The notes beneath the pieces were generated by a model. The model had not been told where the DNA came from. It saw nothing but the letters and a program-made list of their open reading frames with translations, and searched no databases. The translations under genes and the position numbers were made by a program. 64,000 bases of DNA, from NCBI RefSeq assembly GCF_014650595.1, contig NZ_BMVG01000003.1, forward strand, positions 124,001 through 188,000. Direction: 5' to 3'. The DNA is from Streptomyces alanosinicus (GTDB taxonomy: Bacteria; Actinomycetota; Actinomycetes; Streptomycetales; Streptomycetaceae). Shown here in pieces: positions 16,911-25,242 of this stretch (the first letter of the stretch is position 1; each line of letters starts with the position of its first letter).

Positions 16911-18182
16911 ATGACCACCGCCGGCGCGCCGCCCCAGGCGTTCCACGCCCATGTCCCCGGCTCGAAATCACTCACCAACAGAGCCCTGCTGCTGGCCGCG
17001 GCGGCCGGCGGGAGCAGTGTGCTCGCCGCCCCGCTCGTCAGCGAGGACACCACCGCCTTCCGTGCCGCACTGGCCCAACTGGGCTGCCGTATCGTGTCGT
17101 TGGCCGACGGCAGCGGCTGGCAGGTCGACGGGCTCGGCCGCGGCCCGAAAGGCGCCGGCCGGATCTGGTGCGCGGACGCGGGCACGGCCGCCCGCTTTCT
17201 GCCGCCGCTCGCGGCCACCGGCCACGGCGACTTCGTGTTCGAGGGCAGCGCCCAGCTCACCGCCCGCCCTCTCGCTCCGCTCGCCGACGCGCTGCGCCGG
17301 CTGGGCGCCCGGGTGCACACCGCCGGGGGCGGGACGCTGCCGCTGCGGGTGGAGGCAGCGGGCCTCGACGGCGGCGGTCTGGAGGTCGACGGCGGGCTCA
17401 GCAGCCAGTTCCTGAGCGGGCTGCTGATGGCCGGCCCGCTGCTGCGCACCCCCCTGCTGATCAGGGTGCGGGATCTGGTCAGCCGTCCCTACGTCGACAT
17501 GACGCTCGCGCTGATGCGGCACTTCGGCGCCGAGGTGAGCGAGGACGCGCCGGGCGAGTTCGCGGTCCGGCCCACCGGCTACCGCGCCACCGGGCTGCGC
17601 ATCGAGCCGGACGCCTCCACCGCGTCGTACTTCTTCGCCGCCGCGGCCGTCACCGGGAGCGCGGTGACCGTGGCCGGGCTCGGCCGTGACAGTCTGCAGG
17701 GCGATGTGCGCTTCGTCGATGTGCTGGAGCGCGCCGGGGCCCTGGTGCGGCGCGGCTCCGAGTCGACCACGGTCACCGGAACCGGCGCCCTCAGGGGCGG
17801 GTTCACGGTGGACATGGGCGAGATCTCCGACACCTTCATGACGCTGGCGGCGATCGCCCCGCTCGCCGACGCCCCGATCACCGTGCGCGGGATCGCCCAC
17901 GCCCGGCTGAAGGAGTCGGACCGGATCGAGGCCGTCGCCCGGAACCTGCGCGCGGCGGGCGTACGCACCGAGACCGGCCGGGACCGGATCACCGTGCACC
18001 CGGGCGAGACGTCTGCGGCGCGGATCGCCTGCCACCGCGACCACCGGATCGCGATGGCCTTCTCCGTGCTGAACCTGCGCACCCAGAACCTCACGCTCGA
18101 CGACCCCGGCTGTGTCGCGAAGACGTTCCCCGGCTTCCATGCGGAGCTGCACCGGCTCTTCCCCCGACACCCGCTCCAGTGA
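16911..18182 (+). CDS. aroA: 5-enolpyruvylshikimate-3-phosphate synthase (cluster copy)
   Basis: A 423-residue EPSP synthase, the sixth shikimate-pathway enzyme, which joins phosphoenolpyruvate to shikimate 3-phosphate. Visible motifs are HVPGSKSLTNRALLLAAAA (about residues 13-31), ADAGTAARFLPPLAA, GGLSSQFLSGLLMAGPLL, SRPYVDMTLALM, EPDASTASYFFAAAAVTG, MGEISDTFMTLAAIAPLA, ARLKESDRI and CHRDHRIAMAFSVL. The start at 16911 is set by GAAGGA six bases upstream. With the DAHP synthase it makes the cluster partly independent of the housekeeping pathway. The GTA-type PEP loop region (ADAGTAARF) looks like the ordinary class; inhibitor tolerance cannot be judged from sequence alone. Confidence 0.93.
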   Translation: MTTAGAPPQAFHAHVPGSKSLTNRALLLAAAAGGSSVLAAPLVSEDTTAFRAALAQLGCRIVSLADGSGWQVDGLGRGPKGAGRIWCADAGTAARFLPPLAATGHGDFVFEGSAQLTARPLAPLADALRRLGARVHTAGGGTLPLRVEAAGLDGGGLEVDGGLSSQFLSGLLMAGPLLRTPLLIRVRDLVSRPYVDMTLALMRHFGAEVSEDAPGEFAVRPTGYRATGLRIEPDASTASYFFAAAAVTGSAVTVAGLGRDSLQGDVRFVDVLERAGALVRRGSESTTVTGTGALRGGFTVDMGEISDTFMTLAAIAPLADAPITVRGIAHARLKESDRIEAVARNLRAAGVRTETGRDRITVHPGETSAARIACHRDHRIAMAFSVLNLRTQNLTLDDPGCVAKTFPGFHAELHRLFPRHPLQ

Positions 18183-18224
18183 CCTCTGTTCACCACGTAT
18201 CGACCCGAAGGGACCTCACGGACC

Positions 18225-19427
18225 ATGGCACACACAGTGATCGCCGGGGGCGGCATCGGCGGACTCGCCACGGCGTTGTCGCTGGCCGGGCACGGACACC
18301 GCGTCACCGTGCTCGAACGCAGCGACACGTTCGCCGAGATCGGCGCCGGCATCCAGCTCGGACCCAACGCCTTCCACGCCCTGGACCGGCTCGGTGTGGG
18401 TGAGCGGGTGCGCGAGCGCGCGGTGTTCATCGACGAGCTGCGGTTCATGGACGGCACCAGCGGTGAGAAGGTCGCCGCGATGGAACTGACCGGCGCCTAC
18501 CGCGAGCGCTTCGGCAACCCGTACGCGGTGGTGCACCGGGGTGACCTGTACCAGCCGCTGCTCGCCGCCTGCCAGGAGCTGGACGGCGTCGAGCTGGTCG
18601 CGGACGCCGCGGTGAGCGAGTACGAGCAGGACGCCACGGGCGTCACCGTGCTCACCGTCGACGGGCGGACCGCCCGCGGCGCGGCGCTGATCGGGGCGGA
18701 CGGCATCCGCTCCACGGTGCGCGCGGCGATGCTGGGCGACGGCGAACCCCGCGTCTCGGGTCATACGATCTACCGCTCGGTGATCCCCATCGAGAAGGTG
18801 CCGCAGGAGCTGCGCTGGAACACGGTCACCCTGTGGGCCGGACCCAAGTGGCACTTCGTGCACTACATCATCGGCGGCGGCGAGTACCTCAACCTGGCGG
18901 TCACCCGTGATGACGGGGCGACCGTGCCGGTGGCCGGGCCGGAGGCCGAACGCGGCCATGTGCTCGCCCAGTTCCCCGGCATCGGTGCCACCGCCCGCCG
19001 GCTGCTGGAACTCGGCGAGGGGTGGCGCGAGTGGGTGCTGTGCGACCGCGACCCGGTGCGGACCTGGACCGACGGGCGGGTCGCCCTGCTCGGTGACGCC
19101 GCCCATCCCATGTTGCAGTACGCGGCCCAGGGCGCCTGCCAGGCGCTGGAGGACGCCGTGGTCCTCGGTGATCTGCTCGACGGCATGGGCGAGGACGATG
19201 TCGTCCAGCGGCTGGAGAAGTTCAACGCCGTGCGCCACGAACGCGCGGGCCGCGCCCAGCTCATCGCCCGGCTCATGGGCAGCGAGCTGTACCATCCGGC
19301 GGGCGAGCGGGCCGAGGAGCGCAACGCGATGCTCTCCGGGCTGTCGCAGCGCGAGCTGCAGGACAAGGTGTCCTGGCTGCACGGTGACCGCGACTTCACC
19401 GACAGCGGTGTCGCGGGCGTGCGCTGA
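18225..19427 (+). CDS. FAD-dependent monooxygenase, salicylate/3-hydroxybenzoate hydroxylase-like
   Basis: A 400-residue single-component flavin monooxygenase. GGGIGG at residues 9-14 starts the FAD-binding fold, GADGIRSTVR near 163 is the conserved DG motif, and GDAAHPMLQYAAQGACQALEDA begins at about residue 290. The overall layout and the QYAAQGACQALEDA block place it with salicylate 1-hydroxylase and 3-hydroxybenzoate 6-hydroxylase. It closes the rightward operon, just before a strong terminator, so it most likely hydroxylates, or oxidatively decarboxylates, 3-hydroxyanthranilate or a later product. Which of these occurs decides the final skeleton and cannot be read from sequence. Confidence 0.88.
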   Translation: MAHTVIAGGGIGGLATALSLAGHGHRVTVLERSDTFAEIGAGIQLGPNAFHALDRLGVGERVRERAVFIDELRFMDGTSGEKVAAMELTGAYRERFGNPYAVVHRGDLYQPLLAACQELDGVELVADAAVSEYEQDATGVTVLTVDGRTARGAALIGADGIRSTVRAAMLGDGEPRVSGHTIYRSVIPIEKVPQELRWNTVTLWAGPKWHFVHYIIGGGEYLNLAVTRDDGATVPVAGPEAERGHVLAQFPGIGATARRLLELGEGWREWVLCDRDPVRTWTDGRVALLGDAAHPMLQYAAQGACQALEDAVVLGDLLDGMGEDDVVQRLEKFNAVRHERAGRAQLIARLMGSELYHPAGERAEERNAMLSGLSQRELQDKVSWLHGDRDFTDSGVAGVR

Positions 19428-19451
19428 GCAGGCTGTGCCTGAGGCAGAAAC

Positions 19452-19484
19452 GGGCCGGTGTGGGGTGCGACCCCACACCGGCCC
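19452..19484 (+). terminator. Rho-independent terminator of the rightward biosynthetic operon
   Basis: A perfect 14-bp GC-rich stem (19452-19465 with 19471-19484), a five-base loop and a TTGTC tail lie 25 bp after the monooxygenase stop. The rest of the gap to the next gene (19485-19705) holds no other feature I can support beyond its presumed promoter. Confidence 0.88.
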
Positions 19485-19705
19485 CTTGTCGACTGTTGTC
19501 CGAACACACCCCGTATCGACAGCGCAGTGCGCCGTACAGGGTGCGTCAACCGGCTGGGTCATATGCAGTTCACATACGCCGACACCAGGTGACCACCGGC
19601 GCAGTGAGGCACATATTCAGGTGTCCGGAGCACCTCGTGGGACGGGGGCGGGCCCGCGATGGTGGACAGGTAACCCAACAGTGCCGCCCACACGGCTGGA
19701 GCATC

Positions 19706-20905
19706 GTGAACACAGTGATCCTCGATACGGACGACTCTGCCGACATACTGACCATGCCTCACCAGCGCGGCCTCCCCTGCGGTGCCGAGGTGTCCGACGA
19801 CGTCGTCACCGAGCTGTGCGCCGTCCTGTTCTCCCTGCTGGGCCGCAGGGACCGCCGGCTGCGCGCGGAGCAGTATCTGCGCGGTCTGCTGGCCACCCGC
19901 GGCCGCAAGTCCATCCGTAACATCGCCTCCCATCTGGGCGCGGCGGGCGTGGAACAGAGCCTGCATCACTTCATCTCCAGCTCCGCCTGGGACTGGCGGC
20001 CCCTGCGTATCGCCCTGGCCGGCCACCTGGAACACACCATGGCACCGCAGGCGTGGGTGGTGCGTCCGATCCACATCCCCAAGGCGGGCAAGCACTCGGT
20101 GGGTGTGGACCAGCAGTTCGCGCCCCATCTGGGTCAGGTCTTCCGCGGCCAGCAGGCGCTCGGCGTCTGGCTCGCCTCGCCCGAGCTGAGCGCGCCCGTC
20201 AACTGGCGGATGGTGCTGCCCGAACCCTGGATCAACGATCCCGAGCGGCGCGAGCAGGCCGCGCTGCCCGACGGACTCGGCGCGGAGAGCGCGGAGGAGT
20301 GCGCCGTGTCGGCCGCGGTGGAGATGGCGCAGCGGTGGGGCGTGCCGCGCCGGCCGGTCCTGCTCGATCTGCGGCGCGGCGGCATCGCGGCCGCGGCCGG
20401 CCGGCTCACGGCGGAGGGTGTGCCGTTCCTCGCGCGGATCAGTCCGTCGTACCGGATGGCCGTCGCGGACCAGGCGCTGCCCGGCCACCGGGCCGGTTCG
20501 CTGCCCGCCCAGCGGATCCTCGAACTGGTCAAGGGCATACGGACCCCCGTCTCCTGGCGCGACGCGGCCCACGGGAACACCCCGCGCACCACCCTGGCCG
20601 CAGCCGTCCCGGTCGCGCTGCCCGGCCCCGCCGGAGCCGGCCCCCGGCGGCTGCTCCTGGTGGGTGAGTGGACCAACCCGGCGCAGCCGCCCGCCCAGCT
20701 GTGGGTCACCGGCATGACACGGGCGTCGGCCGGATCACTGCTGCGCATCGCGAAGCTGAGCGGCCGGGTGGAGTCGGACTGCGCGCGCATCGGCGACCGG
20801 GCCGGGCTGCGCGACTTCGTCGGCCGCTCGTTCCGTGGCTGGCACCGCCATATGACGCTGGCCTCCGTGGCCCATACGGCGATCGCCCTGGGCGCCGCCG
20901 AGTGA
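19706..20905 (+). CDS. Degenerate IS701-transposase-like protein, probably domesticated
   Basis: A 399-residue protein with the layout of IS701-family transposases, but with catalytic positions lost. The block that in active members reads roughly DDTGFPKKGKHSVGV appears here as RPIHIPKAGKHSVGV, so the first catalytic aspartates are gone. The final block RSFRGWHRHMTLASVAH is kept, but the acidic residue before it is Asp in a changed context (IGDRAGLRDFVG). The reading frame is intact over 1.2 kb, with codon use like its neighbours, and no terminal inverted repeats or target duplications were seen. It sits between the biosynthetic operon and the regulators, so a DNA-binding regulatory role is a reasonable guess. 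The GTG start at 19706 is tentative; an ATG at 19754 is possible. Confidence 0.7.
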   Translation: MNTVILDTDDSADILTMPHQRGLPCGAEVSDDVVTELCAVLFSLLGRRDRRLRAEQYLRGLLATRGRKSIRNIASHLGAAGVEQSLHHFISSSAWDWRPLRIALAGHLEHTMAPQAWVVRPIHIPKAGKHSVGVDQQFAPHLGQVFRGQQALGVWLASPELSAPVNWRMVLPEPWINDPERREQAALPDGLGAESAEECAVSAAVEMAQRWGVPRRPVLLDLRRGGIAAAAGRLTAEGVPFLARISPSYRMAVADQALPGHRAGSLPAQRILELVKGIRTPVSWRDAAHGNTPRTTLAAAVPVALPGPAGAGPRRLLLVGEWTNPAQPPAQLWVTGMTRASAGSLLRIAKLSGRVESDCARIGDRAGLRDFVGRSFRGWHRHMTLASVAHTAIALGAAE

Positions 20906-21001
20906 GGCCTCCCGGGGGCACGGCCGCCGGTGGCCGCGGGCCGGCGGCTCAGAGCGGTCGGCGGCTCAGGAGCGGTCTGCGGCCGAGGAGCAGCCTGCGG
21001 T

Positions 21002-22933
21002 TCAGGAGCGGTCGGCGCTCGGCACGCCGAGGCGCAGTACGGCCCGCATCCGGTGCATCCGCAGGGCCAGTTGGACGTCCAGCACCCGGTCGGGCTGCTG
21101 CCAGGTGGCGCCGAGCAGCGCGGTGATGCGCTCCAGGCGTCGAGAGACGGTGTTGGCGTGGACGTGGAGCGTCTCGGCGGCCTTGCTCGGGCTCGCGCCC
21201 GTGGCGAAGTAGGCCTCCAGCGTCTCGGTGAGTTCGGTGGCGTGCGTGCGGTCGTAGTCGAGCACCGGCCCGATGGCGGTGGCGACGAAGCCGCTCACGT
21301 CGTGCGCCTCGGACAGCAGCAGCCCCATGAAGCCGAGGTCCTCCAGGGCCGCGGTGCTTCCGCTGGCGTCGAGCGTCGTCAGCGCCTCCAGACAGCGCAG
21401 CGCCTCGGCGTGCAGGCGGCCGACGTCGCCCGGGTCCCGGCCCGGACCGGCCGCGCCCACGGTCACCGGATGGCCGAGCAGCGCCGTCAGCTCGCCGCCC
21501 ACCGAACGCGCGGCGGCCGAGGCGTCCGTACCGGGCAGCAGCAGCATGATGCAGCCGTCCTGGACGGTCTTGAGGCCGGCCTGCCCATGGGCGTAGGAGG
21601 AGGCCCACACGATGGCCCGGCCATAGCCGCCGCCCTCGGGGCGCACCGCCAGCAGGACATGCGGCTCGGTCAGGTCCAGGCCGATGCCGCTCAGCCGCTG
21701 TTCCAGGTGGCGGGCCTGCTGGGGGCCGCGGGAGGACAGTGCGAGCAGTTCGTCGAAGAGGGCGTCGTGGACGGGGGCCTGGGTGACGGCCGCGCCACGC
21801 TGCAGGAGCAGTTGGAGCGCGAAGGACTGGGTGGCCAGGCGCAGCAGCTGCTGGTCCACACCGACCAGCGCGGTGCTGGGGCGCAGCACGACGAACCCAA
21901 GGTTCTCGGCACCGGCCAGCACGGGCGCCACCCACGTTCCCTCGCCGTGCGGTACGGGGGTGCGGTACGCGTGGGCCTCCCAGGACGTCCTGGCCACCGC
22001 CGCCTCGTCCAGGTCCGCCAGCTCGGCCGTGGCCGCCATGATCCGGCCGGCCGGGTCGCGCAGCTGCACGGTGCTGTCCAGCGCGTCGGCGGCGGCCTGC
22101 GCCACGGTGGCCAGATCCGCCCCGGACAGCAGCAGGCTCATCATGCGGCCGTGGGAGTCCCCGAGCTGCTCCAGCCGCGCCATGGTCGTACGGGCGCGAA
22201 AGCCGTCCAGTTCGAGTGCGCTCACCTCGCTCCTGGCGTCCTGCAGCCGCTCCGCGCGTTCGATCGCCACGGCGCCGAGCGCGGCCAGCGAGCACACGAG
22301 GCCGATCTCGTCCGGGGTGAGCCGGCGCACCGAGCGCGAGGCGCAGAACAGCACGCCCAGGGCGCTGTCCCCATGGATCAGGGGCACGGCCAGCAGCGAC
22401 TTGACGCCCTCCGCGCGGATGACCTCATCGGCCTCCGGGCAGTGCTCCAGAGCGGGGTCGCGCAGATAGTCGGCCGTCCACAGCGGGGCGCCCGTGACGA
22501 TGGCCTGGTGCCCGGGGCCGCCGTCCAGGTGCATGCCCGGGGTGATGGCCGTGGTGGCCCCCTCGGCGGCGCGCAGCACGAGATGGTCCTCGTCCTCGCG
22601 CAGGCAGATATAGGCGAGGTCGGCGTTGATGATCCGTCTGAGCCGTCGGGTGATGACGGACAGCAGCTCGTTCAGGTCGTGCGGGTGGGTCATGTCGCGG
22701 GCCGTGTCGACCAGTTCGGCGAGGGCGTCCTCGCGCTGCCGGCGGCGGCCTTGCGAAGCATGGATGACATAGGCCAGTCTGACGGCCTGTTCGAGCCGGA
22801 GCCGCTCGGCCGCGGTGCACTCCTGGCCGGCGCGCAGAAGCAGCTCCTCGTAGCTGTCCAGCGGCGCTTCCTCGGCGAGGAGGCGGAGCACGGTGAGCAG
22901 GCCGAGGCCATGTGTGTCTGCTTCGTCTGCCAT
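21002..22933 (-). CDS. GAF-domain PucR/CdaR-type transcriptional regulator
   Basis: A 643-residue regulator. A GAF-like sensor domain spans about residues 85-235 (LAYICLREDEDHLVLRAAEG, then SLLAVPLIHGDSALGVLFCA), a long middle region follows, and the C-terminal PucR helix-turn-helix covers about the last 75 residues (AYFATGASPSKAAETLHVHA, then RLERITALLG). The start at 22933 has GGGGGGCAGGGGC before the ATG. It is transcribed towards the transposase-like gene, with 96 bp between the stops. PucR-type proteins control purine catabolism, proline or cluster genes. This one lies inside the control block of the cluster, so pathway regulation is likely, with GAF binding an aromatic or small-molecule signal. 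Confidence 0.85.
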   Translation of the reverse strand: MADEADTHGLGLLTVLRLLAEEAPLDSYEELLLRAGQECTAAERLRLEQAVRLAYVIHASQGRRRQREDALAELVDTARDMTHPHDLNELLSVITRRLRRIINADLAYICLREDEDHLVLRAAEGATTAITPGMHLDGGPGHQAIVTGAPLWTADYLRDPALEHCPEADEVIRAEGVKSLLAVPLIHGDSALGVLFCASRSVRRLTPDEIGLVCSLAALGAVAIERAERLQDARSEVSALELDGFRARTTMARLEQLGDSHGRMMSLLLSGADLATVAQAAADALDSTVQLRDPAGRIMAATAELADLDEAAVARTSWEAHAYRTPVPHGEGTWVAPVLAGAENLGFVVLRPSTALVGVDQQLLRLATQSFALQLLLQRGAAVTQAPVHDALFDELLALSSRGPQQARHLEQRLSGIGLDLTEPHVLLAVRPEGGGYGRAIVWASSYAHGQAGLKTVQDGCIMLLLPGTDASAAARSVGGELTALLGHPVTVGAAGPGRDPGDVGRLHAEALRCLEALTTLDASGSTAALEDLGFMGLLLSEAHDVSGFVATAIGPVLDYDRTHATELTETLEAYFATGASPSKAAETLHVHANTVSRRLERITALLGATWQQPDRVLDVQLALRMHRMRAVLRLGVPSADRS

Positions 22934-23062
22934 GCCCCTGCCCCCCTGGCTGTGCGGCACTGCTGAACCTAGACAGTCCAAGATCGGCCAGTCAAGCGCG
23001 TGCCCACCGCACAGCCGGCCCCCGGGAACGCCCGAAATGCCCGGCCGGGCAGAGTCCGGAGG

Positions 23063-23445
23063 TCAACTCCGCGCCGGGCGCGCACCGATGACGCGTTCGA
23101 CCGCCGCACGCATGGCGCGCAGCGGTCCGGGGGACCGTCCCGTCACCACCTCCACCTGCAGCGCCGCCTGATGCACCAGCAGGCCGAGACGACGAGCGGC
23201 GCGCTCAGCATCTCCTCGGCCCGCGCCGCGCCACGGACGCAGGCAGCGACCTCGCGGGCGCCCATGCGGGCCGGCGCGGCCAGGGCGGAGGCGGCGGTCG
23301 CGCCGCCGCCGAGCAGCACCGCCCGCTTCGGCGGCATCGTCATCGACAGCCTTGTCCAGCCGGTGTCCATGGCGTCCACCGCGGCCTTCCTGACGATGCT
23401 CAACTCCGGTCCTTCCTCGGGCTCGTACGCGCACCATGCTGGTGG
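23063..23445 (-). pseudogene. Decayed shikimate dehydrogenase (aroE-like) remnant
   Basis: Three pieces of a shikimate 5-dehydrogenase can be read on the minus strand in order, but not in one frame. The first piece ends MDTGWTRLSMTMPPK (from 23370 down), matching the substrate-site motif normally read as GLSVTMPLK. The second is AVLLGGGATAASALAAPARM, the NADP-binding GxGAT segment, directly fused to the first although about 60 residues should lie between them. The third, in another frame, is LVHQAALQVEVVTG, matching the C-terminal block normally read as LLHQGAAQFELWTG, with more sequence missing before it. At least two deletions and one frameshift are needed to explain it. No working protein is expected. 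It may once have completed the cluster's set of shikimate-pathway genes. Confidence 0.72.
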
Positions 23446-23547
23446 GCCCGGCCGGCTCCCGCCAGGGCCCTCGGGACAGCTCGTCAGGTCGGCCGGCAGT
23501 CCATCAAGTCCGTTGGAGTACCCGGCACTTGGCATCCACCGGGACCG

Positions 23548-24360
23548 TCAGATCCGCTGCAGCAGCGCGGCCCCGCGGGCGGCCGTACGGCTGCGCGTCC
23601 GCTCGCCGCCGCACGGAGTGCGCGCCCCGTCCCGGCCCACCACGACGCGAGGGGCCGCGGGGGCCGGCGAGGTGCGGCGGCGGCGCAGATACCGCCGGAT
23701 CACCTCGGGATCCTGGCCCCTGTCGTCCAGATCCGCCTTCAACTGGGTGTACAGCAGCGCCGGTGACCGGAAGCGGGTGAGGACCTCGGCGAGGTCCACG
23801 CAGAGTTCGCGCCAGTGCCCGAGCCGGAAGTCCGCGTCGACCCACTGGTCCACGGCCCGCTGCCAGGACTCGGTGAGCTGGGCCGCCTGGGCACGCAGGT
23901 GCGGCCCTTGGGTCACTCCCGTGAACGGGGCGGCGGTCCACAGGTCCAGCGCCTCGCGCAGCCGCAGGCTCGCCAGCTGGAGATCTCCCGCCTCCATGGC
24001 GCGGTAGCCCGCTCCGGCCGTCCGCTCGAAGGCCCGTGCGTCGCTGGAGCCGCCGCCGGTGTCCAGCCGGTATCCGCCGGGCGCCCAGGTCAGCACGTCC
24101 TCGGCGGACCGGGTACTGCCCTGCGCCTGGAGCGCGGCGCCGATGACGGCCCGCAGCTGACGGACGTGCGTGTCCAGCAGCAACTCGGCCTCCGCGGGCG
24201 ACCCCTCCGGCCACAGCTCCTCGGCGATGGCACAGGTGGGCACGACGCGGTCGGCGGAGGCCGCCAGCAGCGCGAGCACCTGCCGGGTGGGCGCCGTCGG
24301 CGGCGAGATCGGAACTCCCGCCTCATACACGGTCAGCCCGCCAAGCACCCTCAGGTCCAT
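23548..24360 (-). CDS. SARP-family pathway activator
   Basis: A 270-residue Streptomyces antibiotic regulatory protein. An OmpR-type winged helix occupies about residues 1-95 (MDLRVLGGLTVYEAGVPISP, then TRQVLALLAASADRVVPTCA and LLLDTHVRQLRAVIG), followed by a bacterial transcriptional activation domain (about 110-245). The C-terminus is Arg-rich. The ATG at 24360 is preceded by GGGAGGGGGACCAC; a frame upstream is not needed. It is divergent from a TetR-family receptor-like gene across an A+T-rich 219-bp promoter region carrying a large dyad. SARPs are normally the last switch that turns on the biosynthetic operons and bind direct repeats near their promoters. The family call is firm; the target operons are inferred from position. 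Confidence 0.88.
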   Translation of the reverse strand: MDLRVLGGLTVYEAGVPISPPTAPTRQVLALLAASADRVVPTCAIAEELWPEGSPAEAELLLDTHVRQLRAVIGAALQAQGSTRSAEDVLTWAPGGYRLDTGGGSSDARAFERTAGAGYRAMEAGDLQLASLRLREALDLWTAAPFTGVTQGPHLRAQAAQLTESWQRAVDQWVDADFRLGHWRELCVDLAEVLTRFRSPALLYTQLKADLDDRGQDPEVIRRYLRRRRTSPAPAAPRVVVGRDGARTPCGGERTRSRTAARGAALLQRI

Positions 24361-24453
24361 GTGGTCCCCCTCCCACTCGAGCCTCGCGATGCACCGTTCA
24401 CACGCCGCGTCACGAGACACGCATGTCAACTCCGGCCCGACCGTTGCCAGCTC

Positions 24454-24483
24454 AACAAAGAGTAACATAGTCATTTTTTTGTT
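24454..24483. promoter_or_regulatory. A+T-rich dyad in the SARP/TetR divergent promoter, candidate receptor operator
   Basis: AACAAA (24454-24459) faces TTTGTT (24478-24483) across an A+T-rich centre, an island of low GC in a GC-rich window. Its size, about 30 bp, and its place upstream of a SARP gene suit an autoregulatory element bound by gamma-butyrolactone receptors. The match to the published element type is only partial. Confidence 0.4.
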
Positions 24484-24579
24484 TTTGCCTTCTGCTGGCT
24501 ACCCTCGAACAGGGCTAATCTCGCGGGGCGTTCGTCACCAGCCACAAGCGGCGTCGGTGTGCTGCTCCGAGGAAGGGCG

Positions 24580-25185
24580 ATGATGAAGCAGGAGAGGGCC
24601 AGCCGCACACGTCAGGCCTTGCTGACAGCGGCTGCGGGAGAGTTCGACCGCCGAGGCTACGCGGGAGCCTCGCTCGCCCGGATCGCCCGCGCCGCGCAGA
24701 TCTCGACAGGCGCGCTGACCTTCCACTTCGCGTCGAAGGAGGCCCTGTCGACGGCCGTCAGGGAGCAGGGCAACGCCGCCACCCAGGCGCTCGTGGCTCG
24801 TACGACCGCCCGCCGGGAGCCTCCCGTCCAGTGCGTCGTGTCCCTCACGCTGGGCCTGGTCGAACTGCTGGAGACCGACGCCTCGGTACGGGCCGCCGCC
24901 CGGCTGGAGCGGGAGGCGGCCGACGCGCGGCACAGCTGGCGGGGCGTCTGGGCGCCGCTGATCCGCGAGCGCCTGCGGGCGACGACCGACGCGGAGCTGT
25001 GCCCGGGGACGGACACGACCGCGCTCACCGCCCTGGCCGAGCACCTGGTCTGCGGGATGGAGGCGACCCTCGCGCACCGCGGCCGCCCCGACAGCGACCG
25101 CGGCAACTCCGCGCTGCTGGCCCGCATCTGGCACCAGGTCCTGCACCGGTCGGCGCCGCTCGGGTGCGACGGCGGACGGCGCTGA
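24580..25185 (+). CDS. TetR-family, gamma-butyrolactone-receptor-like regulator
   Basis: A 201-residue TetR-type repressor. The DNA-binding domain (about residues 1-50) reads KQERASRTRQALLTAAAGEF then ISTGALTFHFASKEAL, the pattern of ScbR/ArpA-type receptors (KQ-R-xx-RTR ... GALxFHFxSKE). The ligand domain is more divergent than that of the second receptor in the window, so it may be a pseudo-receptor that answers the antibiotic or an intermediate rather than a butyrolactone. GAGGAAGGG precedes two adjacent ATG codons (24580 and 24583). It is divergent from the SARP gene and probably controls it and itself through the shared A+T-rich region. Confidence 0.83.
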   Translation: MMKQERASRTRQALLTAAAGEFDRRGYAGASLARIARAAQISTGALTFHFASKEALSTAVREQGNAATQALVARTTARREPPVQCVVSLTLGLVELLETDASVRAAARLEREAADARHSWRGVWAPLIRERLRATTDAELCPGTDTTALTALAEHLVCGMEATLAHRGRPDSDRGNSALLARIWHQVLHRSAPLGCDGGRR

Positions 25186-25242
25186 GCCCCCCCGGCACCC
25201 GCCTGAGAGCGCTCCCCCGCACCCGCCGTCGCGGCACCGCCC

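Noticed and set aside
11872..19427. Complete phenazine cluster
   Set aside because: phzF, phzA/B and phzG are absent and an EntA-like dehydrogenase is present, so the ring-pairing chemistry of phenazines is not supported.
19706..20905. Active insertion sequence
   Set aside because: Catalytic acids altered, no terminal inverted repeats or target duplication could be found in the flanks.
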